Source: Paenibacillus faecalis (lineage in GTDB: Bacteria > Bacillota > Bacilli > Paenibacillales > Paenibacillaceae). From it: 64,000 nt of DNA. Position numbers and translations under genes: made by a program. The DNA is taken from contig NZ_LT985747.1 of assembly GCF_900289175.1 (NCBI RefSeq), forward strand, positions 1,237,850 through 1,301,849, written 5' to 3'. Below, in pieces: positions 1 to 8,579 of the stretch. How positions within the stretch are numbered: the first letter of the stretch is position 1; each line of letters begins with the position of its first letter. The notes below the pieces were generated by a model that was not told the DNA's origin, did not search any database, and worked only from the letters and a program-made list of their open reading frames with translations.

Positions 1-46
1 TCGCGCGATGCAGCCAGGTTAGCCTCTCCGGCTTCCAAAAACTCAT
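1..46 (-). CDS. ykoC: EcfT-like transmembrane component of ECF transporter, N-terminal fragment
   Basis: Only the first 15 codons lie in the window (MSFWKPERLTWLHRA). The ATG at 46 overlaps the TGA of the upstream ATPase gene in an ATGA junction, which implies translational coupling. Position directly after ykoE and ykoD matches the known ykoEDC order, where YkoC is the EcfT scaffold that couples the ATPase to the substrate-binding membrane protein. The call rests on context; the fragment is too short to carry a family motif. Confidence 0.5.
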   Translation of the reverse strand, partial: MSFWKPERLTWLHRA

Positions 47-1761
47 GTTCTCACCCCCGATACCATCAACTGTCGTTCTTCCGAGCCCTCAACAGCTTCT
101 CTGTCATCGATAATATCGGTCTTCAGCCTGTAAGAAGGCTGCTGTGAAACAATATTTCCCTTTCGGACTTCCCAAATATGAGTAGCCGCATTTTGGGCAA
201 TCTGCATCTCATGGGTGACCATCAGAATGGCTGTACCTGTTTCACGCAGTTCCTCACACATTTCCAGAATCGAGAACGTATTTCGCGCATCCTGCCCGAA
301 TGTTGGTTCATCGAGCAGGAGCACCTTCGGTTCACGAGCCATAGCAGTTGCAACGCTTAATCTGCGCTTTTGGCCGGTAGACAGCTGATACGGATGACGC
401 TGCTCCATTCCGTCAAGCCCGAATCGCTTCAGGATGTCATATGCAACTGCCTCTGCTTCTTCGGTCGGCATTCCATCCACAAGCAGCGAGTAGGCCACTT
501 CGTCCAGAGCTCGTTCAGTGACGAATTGAAGCTCTGGATTTTGAAATACAAAACCGATATGCCGCAGCATGGACTGCCGGAGTTTGCGCTCTTTTCGCTT
601 GTTCCCTGTTGGAACCATATTTTCTCCAAGATGGTATCGCCCTTCGATCGGAAGCAAACCCATTAATCCGAGCAGGAAAGAGCTTTTTCCGGCTCCATTC
701 GGTCCAATGACCGCTGTGAATTCACCCGGAAACAACTTCGCTTTATGGGCGGTTGCAACGGGCTGGCCTTTTCGCAATACCGTAAAATCATTCAATTCCA
801 GCACTGGAATCAAGCTCCCTGTATGAGCCTGGTTGTCATCTCCGTCAGTCCAGTCCGTCATTCGATAAATATTGCGGCTATTCGTATTTTCGGGCATCTC
901 CATCAGTGCTGATGATTTTAACGGCCTGAACGTTTTCGCCCCCGCCGGGGATTTAGCGTAGTCATCCCATACTCCCGGATACCAGATCCCGTATTCAACA
1001 AGCTCCTCCTGAAATGCCGAAAATACTGCCTCCGGCTTTCCCTCGCCCAAAATTGCACCATCCGGGCCAAACAGAACAACCCGGTCCACATACGCCGCCA
1101 TTTCTTCAATCCGATGTTCCACAATAATGAGTGTCCGTCCATCCGAAACAGCTTTTACCGCCTCCCAAATCTGCTCACGGCCCTCCGGGTCCAGCAGCGC
1201 TGATGGCTCATCCAGAAACAGCACCTCCGGCTGAAGCAGCAGTGCAGATGCAAGGGCAAGACGCTGCTTCATCCCTTGGGAAAGATGAGCAATCGGTGTA
1301 TGTAGATTATCCAGTTGCAAACCTACGGCGTTTAATGCTTCCTGCATCCGGCCTGTCATTTCCTCCTGCGGTACAGACTGGTTTTCCAGCACAAAGGCCA
1401 GCTCTTCATCTACATACGGCATACAAAACTGGGTATCCGGGTCTTGAAACACATACGCCCAGGAAGACGGAACTAGTTGATCCGAGCATTTCATAGGCAC
1501 TTCAATAGCCTGTGGGATCATCCCGCTGAGCACCTGAAGCAGTGTTGATTTTCCACATCCGCTCGGTCCAAGCAGAAGTACCTTTTCCCCTTTTTCTGCA
1601 GCAAAAGAAAGATCTTTGAACACCAGCCTGTCTTCTCCCGGAAATTTCAGCCGCAAGCCCTCCACATACAAAGAACGTGATGCTCTTGCCCCGCTGCCAG
1701 CTCTTACAGCATGCTGATGATCTTGAGTCTCATACATCGCGGGAATCATCCAAAGCAGCAT
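43..1761 (-). CDS. ykoD: Double ATP-binding subunit of thiamine-precursor ECF transporter (YkoD-like)
   Basis: A 572-residue protein with two fused ABC ATPase domains. The first has Walker A GPSGCGKST (residues 65-73), signature LSQGMKQR and Walker B FLDEPS. The second has Walker A GPNGAGKSS near residue 350, signature LSTGQKRR and Walker B LLDEPT. Such tandem EcfA-type ATPases energise group I ECF vitamin transporters. It lies between ykoE and the start of ykoC and behind a TPP riboswitch, so the substrate is inferred to be thiamine or hydroxymethylpyrimidine. The start is uncertain: the first ATG overlaps ykoE by 32 bases and has no good SD; ATG at 1737 or 1749 is also possible. About 55 residues with no recognised motif link the two domains. 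Confidence 0.85.
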   Translation of the reverse strand: MLLWMIPAMYETQDHQHAVRAGSGARASRSLYVEGLRLKFPGEDRLVFKDLSFAAEKGEKVLLLGPSGCGKSTLLQVLSGMIPQAIEVPMKCSDQLVPSSWAYVFQDPDTQFCMPYVDEELAFVLENQSVPQEEMTGRMQEALNAVGLQLDNLHTPIAHLSQGMKQRLALASALLLQPEVLFLDEPSALLDPEGREQIWEAVKAVSDGRTLIIVEHRIEEMAAYVDRVVLFGPDGAILGEGKPEAVFSAFQEELVEYGIWYPGVWDDYAKSPAGAKTFRPLKSSALMEMPENTNSRNIYRMTDWTDGDDNQAHTGSLIPVLELNDFTVLRKGQPVATAHKAKLFPGEFTAVIGPNGAGKSSFLLGLMGLLPIEGRYHLGENMVPTGNKRKERKLRQSMLRHIGFVFQNPELQFVTERALDEVAYSLLVDGMPTEEAEAVAYDILKRFGLDGMEQRHPYQLSTGQKRRLSVATAMAREPKVLLLDEPTFGQDARNTFSILEMCEELRETGTAILMVTHEMQIAQNAATHIWEVRKGNIVSQQPSYRLKTDIIDDREAVEGSEERQLMVSGVRT

Positions 1762-2362
1762 AATCCTTGGCTGAAGCAGGCCGCAGCAGAGAGGCTACCC
1801 CTGTCCGCTCCAACGCTTTGGCCAAAGCGAACATCAACAAACCGGCAATGATTGCGCCGCTTGCAATACGCATGCTGTACTTGGCAAGATACATCCATAG
1901 GACATAGCTGTCCGTATAAGCCATATAAATATCGACGAACATCGACCCGACCGCAGACGCTGCACCAGCTAAAGCAGCAGCCCAAGCCGTATAATTCCGG
2001 TAACGGAAAGCGGCAAAGACCAACTCAGCCCCCAAGCCCTGGATGAACCCATACAGAAGCATACTTAATCCCCATCCACTTCCGAATAGCACTTCAACAT
2101 GAGCGGCCGCAAGCTCTGCAATCAACGCTACCCCGGGTTTGCGAATCAGCAGAAAAGCAAGCGTTGACGCTGCAAACCACATCCCGTACATCATCTCGTC
2201 CGCTTGGAAAAACAACGGCTTGAACAAGCCATATACCGATCCCCAGAAATGATAGACTACACCCAAAACGAGCGAGATCAAAATCGTGACGAGAATATCA
2301 CTAAGCCGCAATCCCCTTCTTACATTTCCATTCATTTTGGCATTAACATTTGATTGCACCAC
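1730..2362 (-). CDS. ykoE: Substrate-specific membrane component of thiamine/HMP ECF transporter (YkoE)
   Basis: A 210-residue hydrophobic protein with about five to six membrane segments, the size and topology of the S component YkoE. S components bind the vitamin precursor in the membrane and hand it through the EcfT-EcfA module. The gene is first in the ykoEDC operon, its stop overlaps the start region of ykoD, and the only leader upstream is a TPP aptamer with a terminator, so expression should fall when thiamine pyrophosphate is plentiful. The N terminus (about 20 residues) is polar and Asn/Arg-rich. Assignment to thiamine pathway is from family resemblance and the riboswitch; the exact ligand (thiamine or hydroxymethylpyrimidine) is not shown. 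Confidence 0.85.
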   Translation of the reverse strand: MVQSNVNAKMNGNVRRGLRLSDILVTILISLVLGVVYHFWGSVYGLFKPLFFQADEMMYGMWFAASTLAFLLIRKPGVALIAELAAAHVEVLFGSGWGLSMLLYGFIQGLGAELVFAAFRYRNYTAWAAALAGAASAVGSMFVDIYMAYTDSYVLWMYLAKYSMRIASGAIIAGLLMFALAKALERTGVASLLRPASAKDYAALDDSRDV

Positions 2363-2401
2363 AGTTTCTCCTCTCCAAAACTCATGATTTGATATAAACG
2401 C

Positions 2402-2434
2402 AAAAAAACCGTCTGGATAAATATGCGCAGACGG
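2402..2434 (-). terminator. Expression-platform terminator of the TPP riboswitch
   Basis: On the minus strand, stem CCGTCTG / CAGACGG is followed directly by a run of seven T. It lies between the TPP aptamer and ykoE, so it is the likely ligand-controlled attenuator. Confidence 0.8.
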
Positions 2435-2439
2435 AAAAT

Positions 2440-2562
2440 AAGCCCTACTTGGGTTCGGATATTCTCTACGCTGGCATTACCCAGTTCAGATTAACGGTCA
2501 GCAGCGGATAACATCTGCAGTCTCAGCCTGATTCACTCAAGCCCCCGTATTCCCTATTCGGT
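2440..2562 (-). promoter_or_regulatory. TPP riboswitch (THI box)
   Basis: The minus strand shows the conserved THI-box blocks in order: GGGGGCTT, CTGAGA, then CTGAACTGGGTAATGCCAGC about 40 bases later. These are the pyrimidine- and pyrophosphate-sensing helices of the TPP aptamer. It precedes the ykoEDC operon and a T-run terminator, a transcription-attenuation (OFF) arrangement. Ends are approximate. Confidence 0.92.
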
Positions 2563-2576
2563 TTTATGCTGTCTCT

Positions 2577-2606
2577 AAAATACACCATACCTTCCTATGT
2601 TTGCAA
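2577..2606 (-). promoter_or_regulatory. Candidate sigma-A promoter for ykoEDC
   Basis: Minus strand TTGCAA (2601-2606), 18-base spacer, TATTTT (2577-2582), just upstream of the TPP aptamer. Placement is right but the boxes are imperfect. Confidence 0.35.
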
Positions 2607-2724
2607 GTCGCATTTTTCAAAAAACCCTTTTTATTGCTTTAGCCCTTATTCTATGTCAATATAAGGCAGTGTACGCATATTATCCAAAGTTGCTATTTGT
2701 TCATGCAAGAAAAAGGAGAATCGC

Positions 2725-3528
2725 ATGGTAAAACAATTACTGAAGCTTATGACGGAGCTCTCCTCCCGAAAATGGTTATCCCGTATTATGGGCAGCTTTT
2801 CCCATAGCAGATGGAGCCGTTATTTAATACCAACGTTTATACGAATATATAAAATTCCCGCCCACGAGGCTGAAAAAGAAATACATGAATATCGGTCATT
2901 GAACGAGTTTTTCTCCCGCCGCCTAAAAATGGGCATGCGCAGCATCGATGATACAGCAGACGCCATGACCAGTCCTGTTGATGCCCTCATCACGGGCATG
3001 GGCCCTATCAAAGCGGGAACCATTCTGAACGTAAAGGGCCAGGACTACACGATTGACGAGCTGTTAAACCATTCCCCGCGGATGGGGAACTATCTGAACG
3101 GCTATGTATTTGTGCTGTATCTGAGTCCTACCGATTACCATCGGATTCATTCCCCTGTCACCGGCAAAAAAGCGGAAAGTGAGCATCTCCGCGGCAAAGT
3201 GTATCCGGTCAACGACTTCGCCTTGACCAACATTCGGAATGTGCTCAGCCGCAATGAAAGACTCATTACCTATATCGCTCATGAGCATGGGGAAGTAGCT
3301 GTCGTCAAGGTTGGAGCGATGAATGTCAGCAGCATACGTTATACGGACGAGAAAGCAAACGAATGGAATATCGGCGATGACCTCGCCTATTTCGAATTCG
3401 GCTCCACCGTCGTCCTGCTGACAGAGAACGAAACTTTTACGCCTCGCGGTGATCTGAAGGTAGGCGACAAGGTTAAGATGGGGGAACTGCTTGGTCTGCT
3501 TCACCATCCCTCTACCAAGGACTCCTGA
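2725..3528 (+). CDS. psd: Phosphatidylserine decarboxylase
   Basis: 267 residues. It converts phosphatidylserine to phosphatidylethanolamine at the membrane. The FGST motif (residues 225-228) near the C terminus is the self-cleavage site; Ser227 would become the pyruvoyl group of the alpha chain. YRSLNEFFSRRL near residue 60 and the YHRIHSPVTG block (about 138-147) are also typical of the family. The start has a strong SD (AAGGAG) seven bases upstream. Its stop is only three bases from the stop of the convergent dehydrogenase gene, with no terminator between. No pss partner is adjacent in this window. Confidence 0.95.
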   Translation: MVKQLLKLMTELSSRKWLSRIMGSFSHSRWSRYLIPTFIRIYKIPAHEAEKEIHEYRSLNEFFSRRLKMGMRSIDDTADAMTSPVDALITGMGPIKAGTILNVKGQDYTIDELLNHSPRMGNYLNGYVFVLYLSPTDYHRIHSPVTGKKAESEHLRGKVYPVNDFALTNIRNVLSRNERLITYIAHEHGEVAVVKVGAMNVSSIRYTDEKANEWNIGDDLAYFEFGSTVVLLTENETFTPRGDLKVGDKVKMGELLGLLHHPSTKDS

Positions 3529-3531
3529 GTT

Positions 3532-4389
3532 TCAACGCTTTCTGCTCAGCGTTTTCAATACAATACGCCGAAATATTCGATCTGGCAGCAAAAGTTTGGC
3601 AGCGGCGGTTAGACGAGTTCCCTTTGGCAGCCGATATCTGAAGCGGGGAAATTTCATCCCGGCGATTTCCCCTACCAGTTTGGCCACCTCAGCCGGATCA
3701 CCGCTGTTTTCGGCCGTTGATTTTGAGAAATGGAGCACATCCTCCAGCATCGCCTGATAAGGCGAACCCTCTTGTCCGCTCATATCGCTGAACCCTTTAT
3801 TCCAAATAGCGGTTCCATAAGCTCCTGGCTCAACCAATACGACGTCGATTCCAAACGGCTGAAGCTCCAAAGAGAGACATTCCCCAAGCCCTTCAATCGC
3901 GAATTTGGAAGAAGCGTATGGTCCATAGCCCGGAAATCCAACCACTCCGCTAATACTGCTCATCATAATGATCCGGCCTTTGCCTGTGCTGCGCATGAGC
4001 GGCAAAACAGCTTGCGTGACAGATACAGTTCCGAAAAAATTAACCTCCATCTGTCTCCTCCACGCTTCAAGCGGCACCTCCTCGACAAATCCGCCAATAG
4101 CCTCCCCCGCATTGTTCACCAGAAGATCCAGACGCCCCCATCGCTTTTCTATTTCAAGCGCAGCATCTGCAACCTGCTTCGGCTCGCATATATCCAGCTT
4201 CATCACATGAATTCGGTCTTTCACCCCTGCCTCCATCGCTAAACTGAGCAGCCGCTCCGAATCCTTCGGTCTTCGCATGCCTGCTGCCACCTGATATCCT
4301 AGCCGAGCCAGCTCCAGACAGATCAGGAGTCCGAAACCGCTGGACGTTCCGGTTACGAGCGCTGTTTTCCCTGTTAAATCCGCTATCAT
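3532..4389 (-). CDS. Short-chain dehydrogenase/reductase (SDR family)
   Basis: 285 residues with the Rossmann cofactor motif TGTSSGFG near residue 14, the NNAG motif near residue 92 and the catalytic YASSK with an upstream Ser (SSISGVVGFPGYGPY). It is a classical NAD(P)H-dependent oxidoreductase; the substrate cannot be read from sequence. The C-terminal tail is basic (RRIVLKTLSRKR). An SD (AAGGAGA) lies ten bases before the ATG. A terminator-like hairpin at 4423-4489 sits in its upstream region, so it may be separated from the AraC gene or subject to attenuation. Confidence 0.85.
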   Translation of the reverse strand: MIADLTGKTALVTGTSSGFGLLICLELARLGYQVAAGMRRPKDSERLLSLAMEAGVKDRIHVMKLDICEPKQVADAALEIEKRWGRLDLLVNNAGEAIGGFVEEVPLEAWRRQMEVNFFGTVSVTQAVLPLMRSTGKGRIIMMSSISGVVGFPGYGPYASSKFAIEGLGECLSLELQPFGIDVVLVEPGAYGTAIWNKGFSDMSGQEGSPYQAMLEDVLHFSKSTAENSGDPAEVAKLVGEIAGMKFPRFRYRLPKGTRLTAAAKLLLPDRIFRRIVLKTLSRKR

Positions 4390-4422
4390 TTCATCCGTTT
4401 CTCCTTGAGTTCAGATATAGGT

Positions 4423-4489
4423 TAAAAAAAGCACCCCGTTATATCGGCCGATCAGGATCGCTCCTTTTTCGGGAAATAACGATGGTGCT
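4423..4489 (-). terminator. Long intrinsic terminator between AraC gene and SDR gene
   Basis: Minus strand arms AGCACC-at-CGTTAT and ATAACG-g-GGTGCT enclose a G/C-rich loop, followed by seven T. It is 220 bases after the AraC stop and 34 bases before the SDR start, so it either ends the AraC transcript or attenuates the SDR gene. The remaining bases of 4390-4711 show no ORF or known motif. Confidence 0.6.
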
Positions 4490-4711
4490 ATTGTCTATGT
4501 CGAATAAATTAAAACCACAAATTCAGTTCTGGCTTTATGTTTCTGGAACGGCGCAAGCGGTTTCTAAAAATGCCAAACCCTCCGCGGCTGCCAATGAGAC
4601 TGCGTACCCGTCTTTTTGGGCTCATTGCAAAAATCCCCCTCTCTGTCTTCTCAGACCTTAATCAAATATATTACCCGCTGAAGTTCATCGTGAATCACAG
4701 CTGCTTTTTGA

Positions 4712-5497
4712 TCAGCGAATTTCTGAAGGACTTTTCCCCGTATACTGCTTGAACTGACGGCTGAAGAAGAAAATATCCCTGTATCCCAGGGCGTCCGCCA
4801 CCTCCGTCACATTCATGCCCTGATGGAGCAATAAATGTTGGGCGCGTTCTATCCTCATCTTGATAATATATGACTGCACCGGCGTACCGATCAGCTCCTT
4901 AAACTTAATCGAAAAATAACGGGGAGACAACCCGGCCCGTGCAGCCAAAGCTTCAACACGATGGGGTAAACCGGGATGCAATCGGACGTAATTGGCAATC
5001 TCGTGTATGACTTCATTTAGATGATTGCTCGATTTTTTAATAATCGGTGTATCTCGATCTTCCCGGAGCAGGTAAATCATCAGCTGTTTTAAAATGATCT
5101 GTCCCTCTTCCTCGGCACCGTAAGGTTGATCAAGATACAGCCGAACGTATCTAGCAAGCAAATATTCAAAATCCATCGTCTCATTCAGCCTTCGGTACGA
5201 TGCCGGCACCTCACTGACCGGTTCTGTAATATCAAAATGAATATAAGTTAGAACCAAAGGCTTCTGAGGGTTATGTGTCGCACTCGTATAATCACCGGGG
5301 GTAAACAGAAAGCAGCTTCCTTTCCCTACCTCAAACGGCTTGTCATTCAGCACTACCGTACCTTCTCCACTCCATACGTAAAACAAATCGTAATTTTGCA
5401 TCGGCTTCTCGCGCTTTTGCCATTTCCACCCTGGCTCACAGGCGATTTTGGCCAAGGCGGGCTTGATGATAAAAGAAGACGGCGATGCGTTCAGCAT
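4712..5497 (-). CDS. AraC-family transcriptional regulator
   Basis: 261 residues from the chosen start. An N-terminal cupin-like sensing domain (about residues 1-150) precedes a C-terminal pair of helix-turn-helix motifs (about 165-261) with the AraC/XylS signature region VADALGYRDIFFFSRQFK and a final GKSPSE(I)R. The longer ORF begins 22 codons earlier at 5563, but a GGGGGAG site lies seven bases before ATG 5497 and none precedes 5563. Such regulators usually control sugar or metabolite genes; no obvious target operon adjoins, the neighbours being an SDR gene and a broken MocR gene. Effector unknown. Confidence 0.85.
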   Translation of the reverse strand: MLNASPSSFIIKPALAKIACEPGWKWQKREKPMQNYDLFYVWSGEGTVVLNDKPFEVGKGSCFLFTPGDYTSATHNPQKPLVLTYIHFDITEPVSEVPASYRRLNETMDFEYLLARYVRLYLDQPYGAEEEGQIILKQLMIYLLREDRDTPIIKKSSNHLNEVIHEIANYVRLHPGLPHRVEALAARAGLSPRYFSIKFKELIGTPVQSYIIKMRIERAQHLLLHQGMNVTEVADALGYRDIFFFSRQFKQYTGKSPSEIR

Positions 5498-5578
5498 CAC
5501 GTCACTCCCCCTTGTCTCTCCAAAATTAATCTGTTTCTTTTCTGCACATTGATACTCTTTCATGATACTCTTTTTTTA

Positions 5579-6638
5579 CTACTTTTGCATGTCCTCCCAT
5601 GCCAGAGCCATTCGATCAACACCTTTTTCAATTTGCTCCTCGTTCAAATGAGAGAAACCGAAGCAGGCTGATGGCGAACCAGGTGAGAGCCGGTATACCG
5701 CCGCATCCCTGAATTCCACGCCTCTCTTGCTCGCAGCCTCCTTGAAAAGATCATATTTGACATTATCGTGAAGCCACGTCGCAAAGACATGCAGACCAGC
5801 ATCCCCCGGCTCAAGCTGAAACAGATGTGACGCCTTTTTCTCCATCTGACTCCGGAAAAAACGGTGCCGCCCTCCATACAACCGGGTCATCCGGCGCAAA
5901 TGGCGGCTATATCCACCCTTAAATATAAAACGAGCCAAGGCCCGCTGCTCCAGCAGCGCTGATGTGACCGGCTCATACAATGACTTTGCAGCAATTACCG
6001 GCTTCACCAGCGGTTTTGGAAGAACAGCGTATCCCAGGCGCAAGTCGAAGAACATCGTTTTGGAAAAAGAACCGATATAAATCACATGTCCTCCGTCATC
6101 CAATGCTTTGAGCGGCTCCATCGGGCGGCCTCCCCAGCGAAATTCGCTATCGTAGTCATCCTCAATAATCATTCCTTGATGATGACTTGCCCATCTCAAC
6201 AGCTCTCTGCGCCGTTCTAAAGACAGCACTGCTCCGGTTGGATATTGGCGGCTCGGAGTAACAAATAACAGCCGTGCTCTTTTTTGAATGACTGCTTGGG
6301 GATAACATGATATCTGACACTCGCTGTCCCCATGTCGATAAAACCGGGCTGCTGTGTACATCTTCAATGTCATGAGTAGCAAGCGAAGCTCCCTTGGCCA
6401 CATAAGTCCCGCTGCCGATCTTCGTAAACACAAAGCCTTCGGCAAGAAGCATGTCATAACTCTGGGCAACCGCTCCCCGCGACAACCCATATTGACGGGA
6501 AAGTTCGCGTGTGGCAGGAAGCCTTGTCCCCTCAGACAGCATCCCTTCTACAATCGCATCCCGTAAAGCATGATATAAAGCCAAATATTTATATCTGTAT
6601 TTCTTCAAATAGGAATCAATCGCTAAACCTAGCTCCAT
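5579..6638 (-). pseudogene. MocR-type (GntR HTH + aminotransferase-like) regulator, internally deleted and frameshifted
   Basis: The first reading frame (6162-6638) starts with a good SD and encodes a GntR winged helix (LPATRELSRQYGLSRGAVAQ near residue 40). It then loses register near 6330. A second frame (5579 to about 6320) carries the aminotransferase-like half: FVTPSRQYPTG, IIEDDYDSEFR and SFSKTMFFDLRLGY with the PLP lysine. Full MocR/PdxR proteins are about 460-490 residues; the locus is only 1060 bases, so roughly 350-400 bases of the linker and large domain appear missing, plus a frame change. The divergent neighbour is a truncated PNPOx-like gene, so the regulator and likely target have decayed together. 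A sequencing error could explain a frameshift but not the missing segment. Confidence 0.8.
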
Positions 6639-6659
6639 GAAAAATCTCCCTTTTTAATA

Positions 6660-6688
6660 ATTGGACTTATAAAATTAATGTATATTGG
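6660..6688. promoter_or_regulatory. Direct-repeat operator candidate between MocR and PNPOx-like genes
   Basis: Two ATTGG direct repeats at 6660-6664 and 6684-6688, 24 bases apart, lie in the 118-base divergent intergenic region. MocR regulators commonly bind spaced direct repeats. Short and unproven. Confidence 0.25.
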
Positions 6689-6756
6689 CTCTTTTTTCTT
6701 GTCAATTTTCCCCATATGCTAAGAGGAAGCGATAGACGAAGGGGAGATTGATAGCT

Positions 6757-7011
6757 ATGCGAAGAAGTGAGTTTATGATGGATAATCCAGAGGAAGTGGA
6801 GCAATTCTTAGCAGAAATGAGTTTCGGGTTTCTCGGTACGGTAGATGAAGCCGGATGCCCGCGAGTGACTCCTCTTAATTTCGTGTTTGTGGAAGGAGCC
6901 TATTATTTTCATGGATGCCCTTACAGCCGAACTGATATGCAAGTACCATCCCACCCTTTCAAATCAGCCAAAAGCTTAACCTTTTTCCGTGACGCTTTGA
7001 TGGTGAAGTGA
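6757..7011 (+). pseudogene. Pyridoxamine 5'-phosphate oxidase-like (NimA-type) flavoprotein, truncated
   Basis: 84 residues from ATG 6757 (GGGAG ten bases upstream; a TTG nine bases earlier is too close to the SD). The first 50 residues fit the N-terminal strands of the FMN-binding split barrel: RRSEFMMDNPEEVEQFL, then FGFLGTVDEAGCPRVTPLNF and YYFHG. Family members are about 150-160 residues; here the similarity stops after YYFHG and a short unrelated tail follows, so the FMN-binding core is missing. It diverges from the broken MocR gene, a pairing common for these families. It may still be translated, but function is doubtful. Confidence 0.65.
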
Positions 7012-7017
7012 TATAAT
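6989..7017 (+). promoter_or_regulatory. Candidate sigma-A promoter for the aminotransferase gene
   Basis: GTGACG (6989-6994), 17-base spacer, perfect TATAAT (7012-7017). It lies at the 3' end of the truncated PNPOx gene, 71 bases before the aminotransferase start. Confidence 0.5.
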
Positions 7018-7087
7018 GTTAGGCGATGAATTGTTAATGAGAGATACTGCACCTTAACCAAGGTATTCGGAAGGATGGAATCAACTC

Positions 7088-8386
7088 ATGAACTCAATGG
7101 CTGAACAACTGAACGAAAACATTAAAAAAGGAAACCCTCACGTGTATGACATGCTGTCCAATCTCGGGAGAGAAATTTACTTCCCTAAAGAGGGCATTCT
7201 GAGTCAATCGGCGGAAGCATCCAGTCATGCCAAAACATATAACGCCACGATCGGTATTGCCACAGAAGGCGGAGTTCCGATGCATTTGGGAGTCATCCAG
7301 GACAAACTGTCGGCATTCCAGCCGAAGGACCTTTACAGCTATGCCCCGCCTGCCGGAAAGCCTGAGCTTCGCTCCATCTGGCGGAGCAAGATGATTCAAG
7401 ATAATCCGTCTCTTGAAGGCAAAAGCTTCAGCAACCCGGTTGCTACCAACGCTCTGACCCACGGACTGAGCATCGTTGCAGACTTGTTCGTCAATGAAGG
7501 CGATGCGATCGTTTATCCAGATAAGAACTGGGAGAACTATGAGCTCACTTTTGGTATCCGCCGTCATGGTGTTACCGTAAATTATCCTCTCTTTACAGAA
7601 GATATGAAATTTAATGCAGAGGGTCTTCGTGAAGCGCTCCTAAGCCAAAAGGACAAAGGCAAAGCGATCGTGCTGCTGAACTTCCCGAACAATCCGACAG
7701 GTTATACGCCAGGAATAGAGGAAGGTGAGGCGATCGTCGCCGCCATTCACGAAGCTGCTGAAGCCGGTATTAACATTGTTGCCGTCACAGATGACGCCTA
7801 CTTTGGCCTGTTCTTCGAAGATTCACTGAAAGAATCTCTCTTCGGCCGTCTTTCCGATCTTCATCCGCGTGTGCTTGCGATAAAGGTTGACGGTGCAACC
7901 AAAGAAGAGTTTGTATGGGGCTTCCGGGTTGGCTTTATCACTTATGCAGGTGAAGACCAAGACATGTTGAACGCTCTGGAGCAGAAGACACTCGGAATCA
8001 TTCGGGCAACGATCTCAAGCGGTCCCCATCCTTCCCAGACCTTCTTGCTTGATGCCATGAAATCACCAGACTTTCGTCAACAGCAGCAAGAGAAGTTCAA
8101 CATCATGAAGGGCCGTGCGAACAAGGTTAAATCCCTTCTCGACAGCGGCAAGTATGGTGATGTATGGGAATATTATCCGTTCAACTCCGGATACTTCATG
8201 TGTCTTAAACTGAACGGCGTTTCAGCCGAAAAGCTGCGCACACATTTGATTTATGAATATGGTGTGGGAACGATCGCCCTGGGCGAGCATGATCTCCGGA
8301 TTGCGTTCTCCTGTATCGAAGAAGAACACTTGGAAGACATGTTTGATCTGATTTACAAAGGCATTCAGGACTTGAAGCAAGCTTAA
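7088..8386 (+). CDS. Class I/II pyridoxal-phosphate aminotransferase
   Basis: 432 residues of fold type I aminotransferase. The FPNNPTGY motif near residue 200, a DDAY motif near 236 and the PLP lysine in DGATKEEFVWGFRVGF near 278 are visible. The chain is longer at the N terminus than aspartate aminotransferase subgroup enzymes and the lysine region resembles a Bacillales group annotated only as class I/II aminotransferase. Donor and acceptor are not deducible. An AAGGATGG site is about ten bases upstream of the ATG; a second ATG at 7097 is possible. It has its own promoter and terminator, so it is probably monocistronic. Confidence 0.85.
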   Translation: MNSMAEQLNENIKKGNPHVYDMLSNLGREIYFPKEGILSQSAEASSHAKTYNATIGIATEGGVPMHLGVIQDKLSAFQPKDLYSYAPPAGKPELRSIWRSKMIQDNPSLEGKSFSNPVATNALTHGLSIVADLFVNEGDAIVYPDKNWENYELTFGIRRHGVTVNYPLFTEDMKFNAEGLREALLSQKDKGKAIVLLNFPNNPTGYTPGIEEGEAIVAAIHEAAEAGINIVAVTDDAYFGLFFEDSLKESLFGRLSDLHPRVLAIKVDGATKEEFVWGFRVGFITYAGEDQDMLNALEQKTLGIIRATISSGPHPSQTFLLDAMKSPDFRQQQQEKFNIMKGRANKVKSLLDSGKYGDVWEYYPFNSGYFMCLKLNGVSAEKLRTHLIYEYGVGTIALGEHDLRIAFSCIEEEHLEDMFDLIYKGIQDLKQA

Positions 8387-8427
8387 GGTTTAAAAATATA
8401 TGAGACTGTCCCCTAGCGGGATGAAAT

Positions 8428-8485
8428 AAACTCCCCTTAAAGCAGACCGGCTTAATAAATAAACCGATGCTTAAGGGGAGTTTTG
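8428..8485 (+). terminator. Intrinsic terminator after the aminotransferase gene
   Basis: Arms AACTCCCCTTAA and TTAAGGGGAGTT form a 12-bp perfect stem followed by TTTGCTT. The loop is about 30 bases and partly self-complementary. Confidence 0.75.
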
Positions 8486-8579
8486 CTTGATATAAACACT
8501 TGCCCATACCACCTGGACACTCGACTACATACAATACCGTGTATCAACAACAACCTGGTTGGTGAAAGGGGAATGAATT

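Noticed and set aside
8205..8534. Minus-strand open frame of 109 codons
   Set aside because: It lies opposite the end of the aminotransferase gene and crosses its terminator; no SD or family features.
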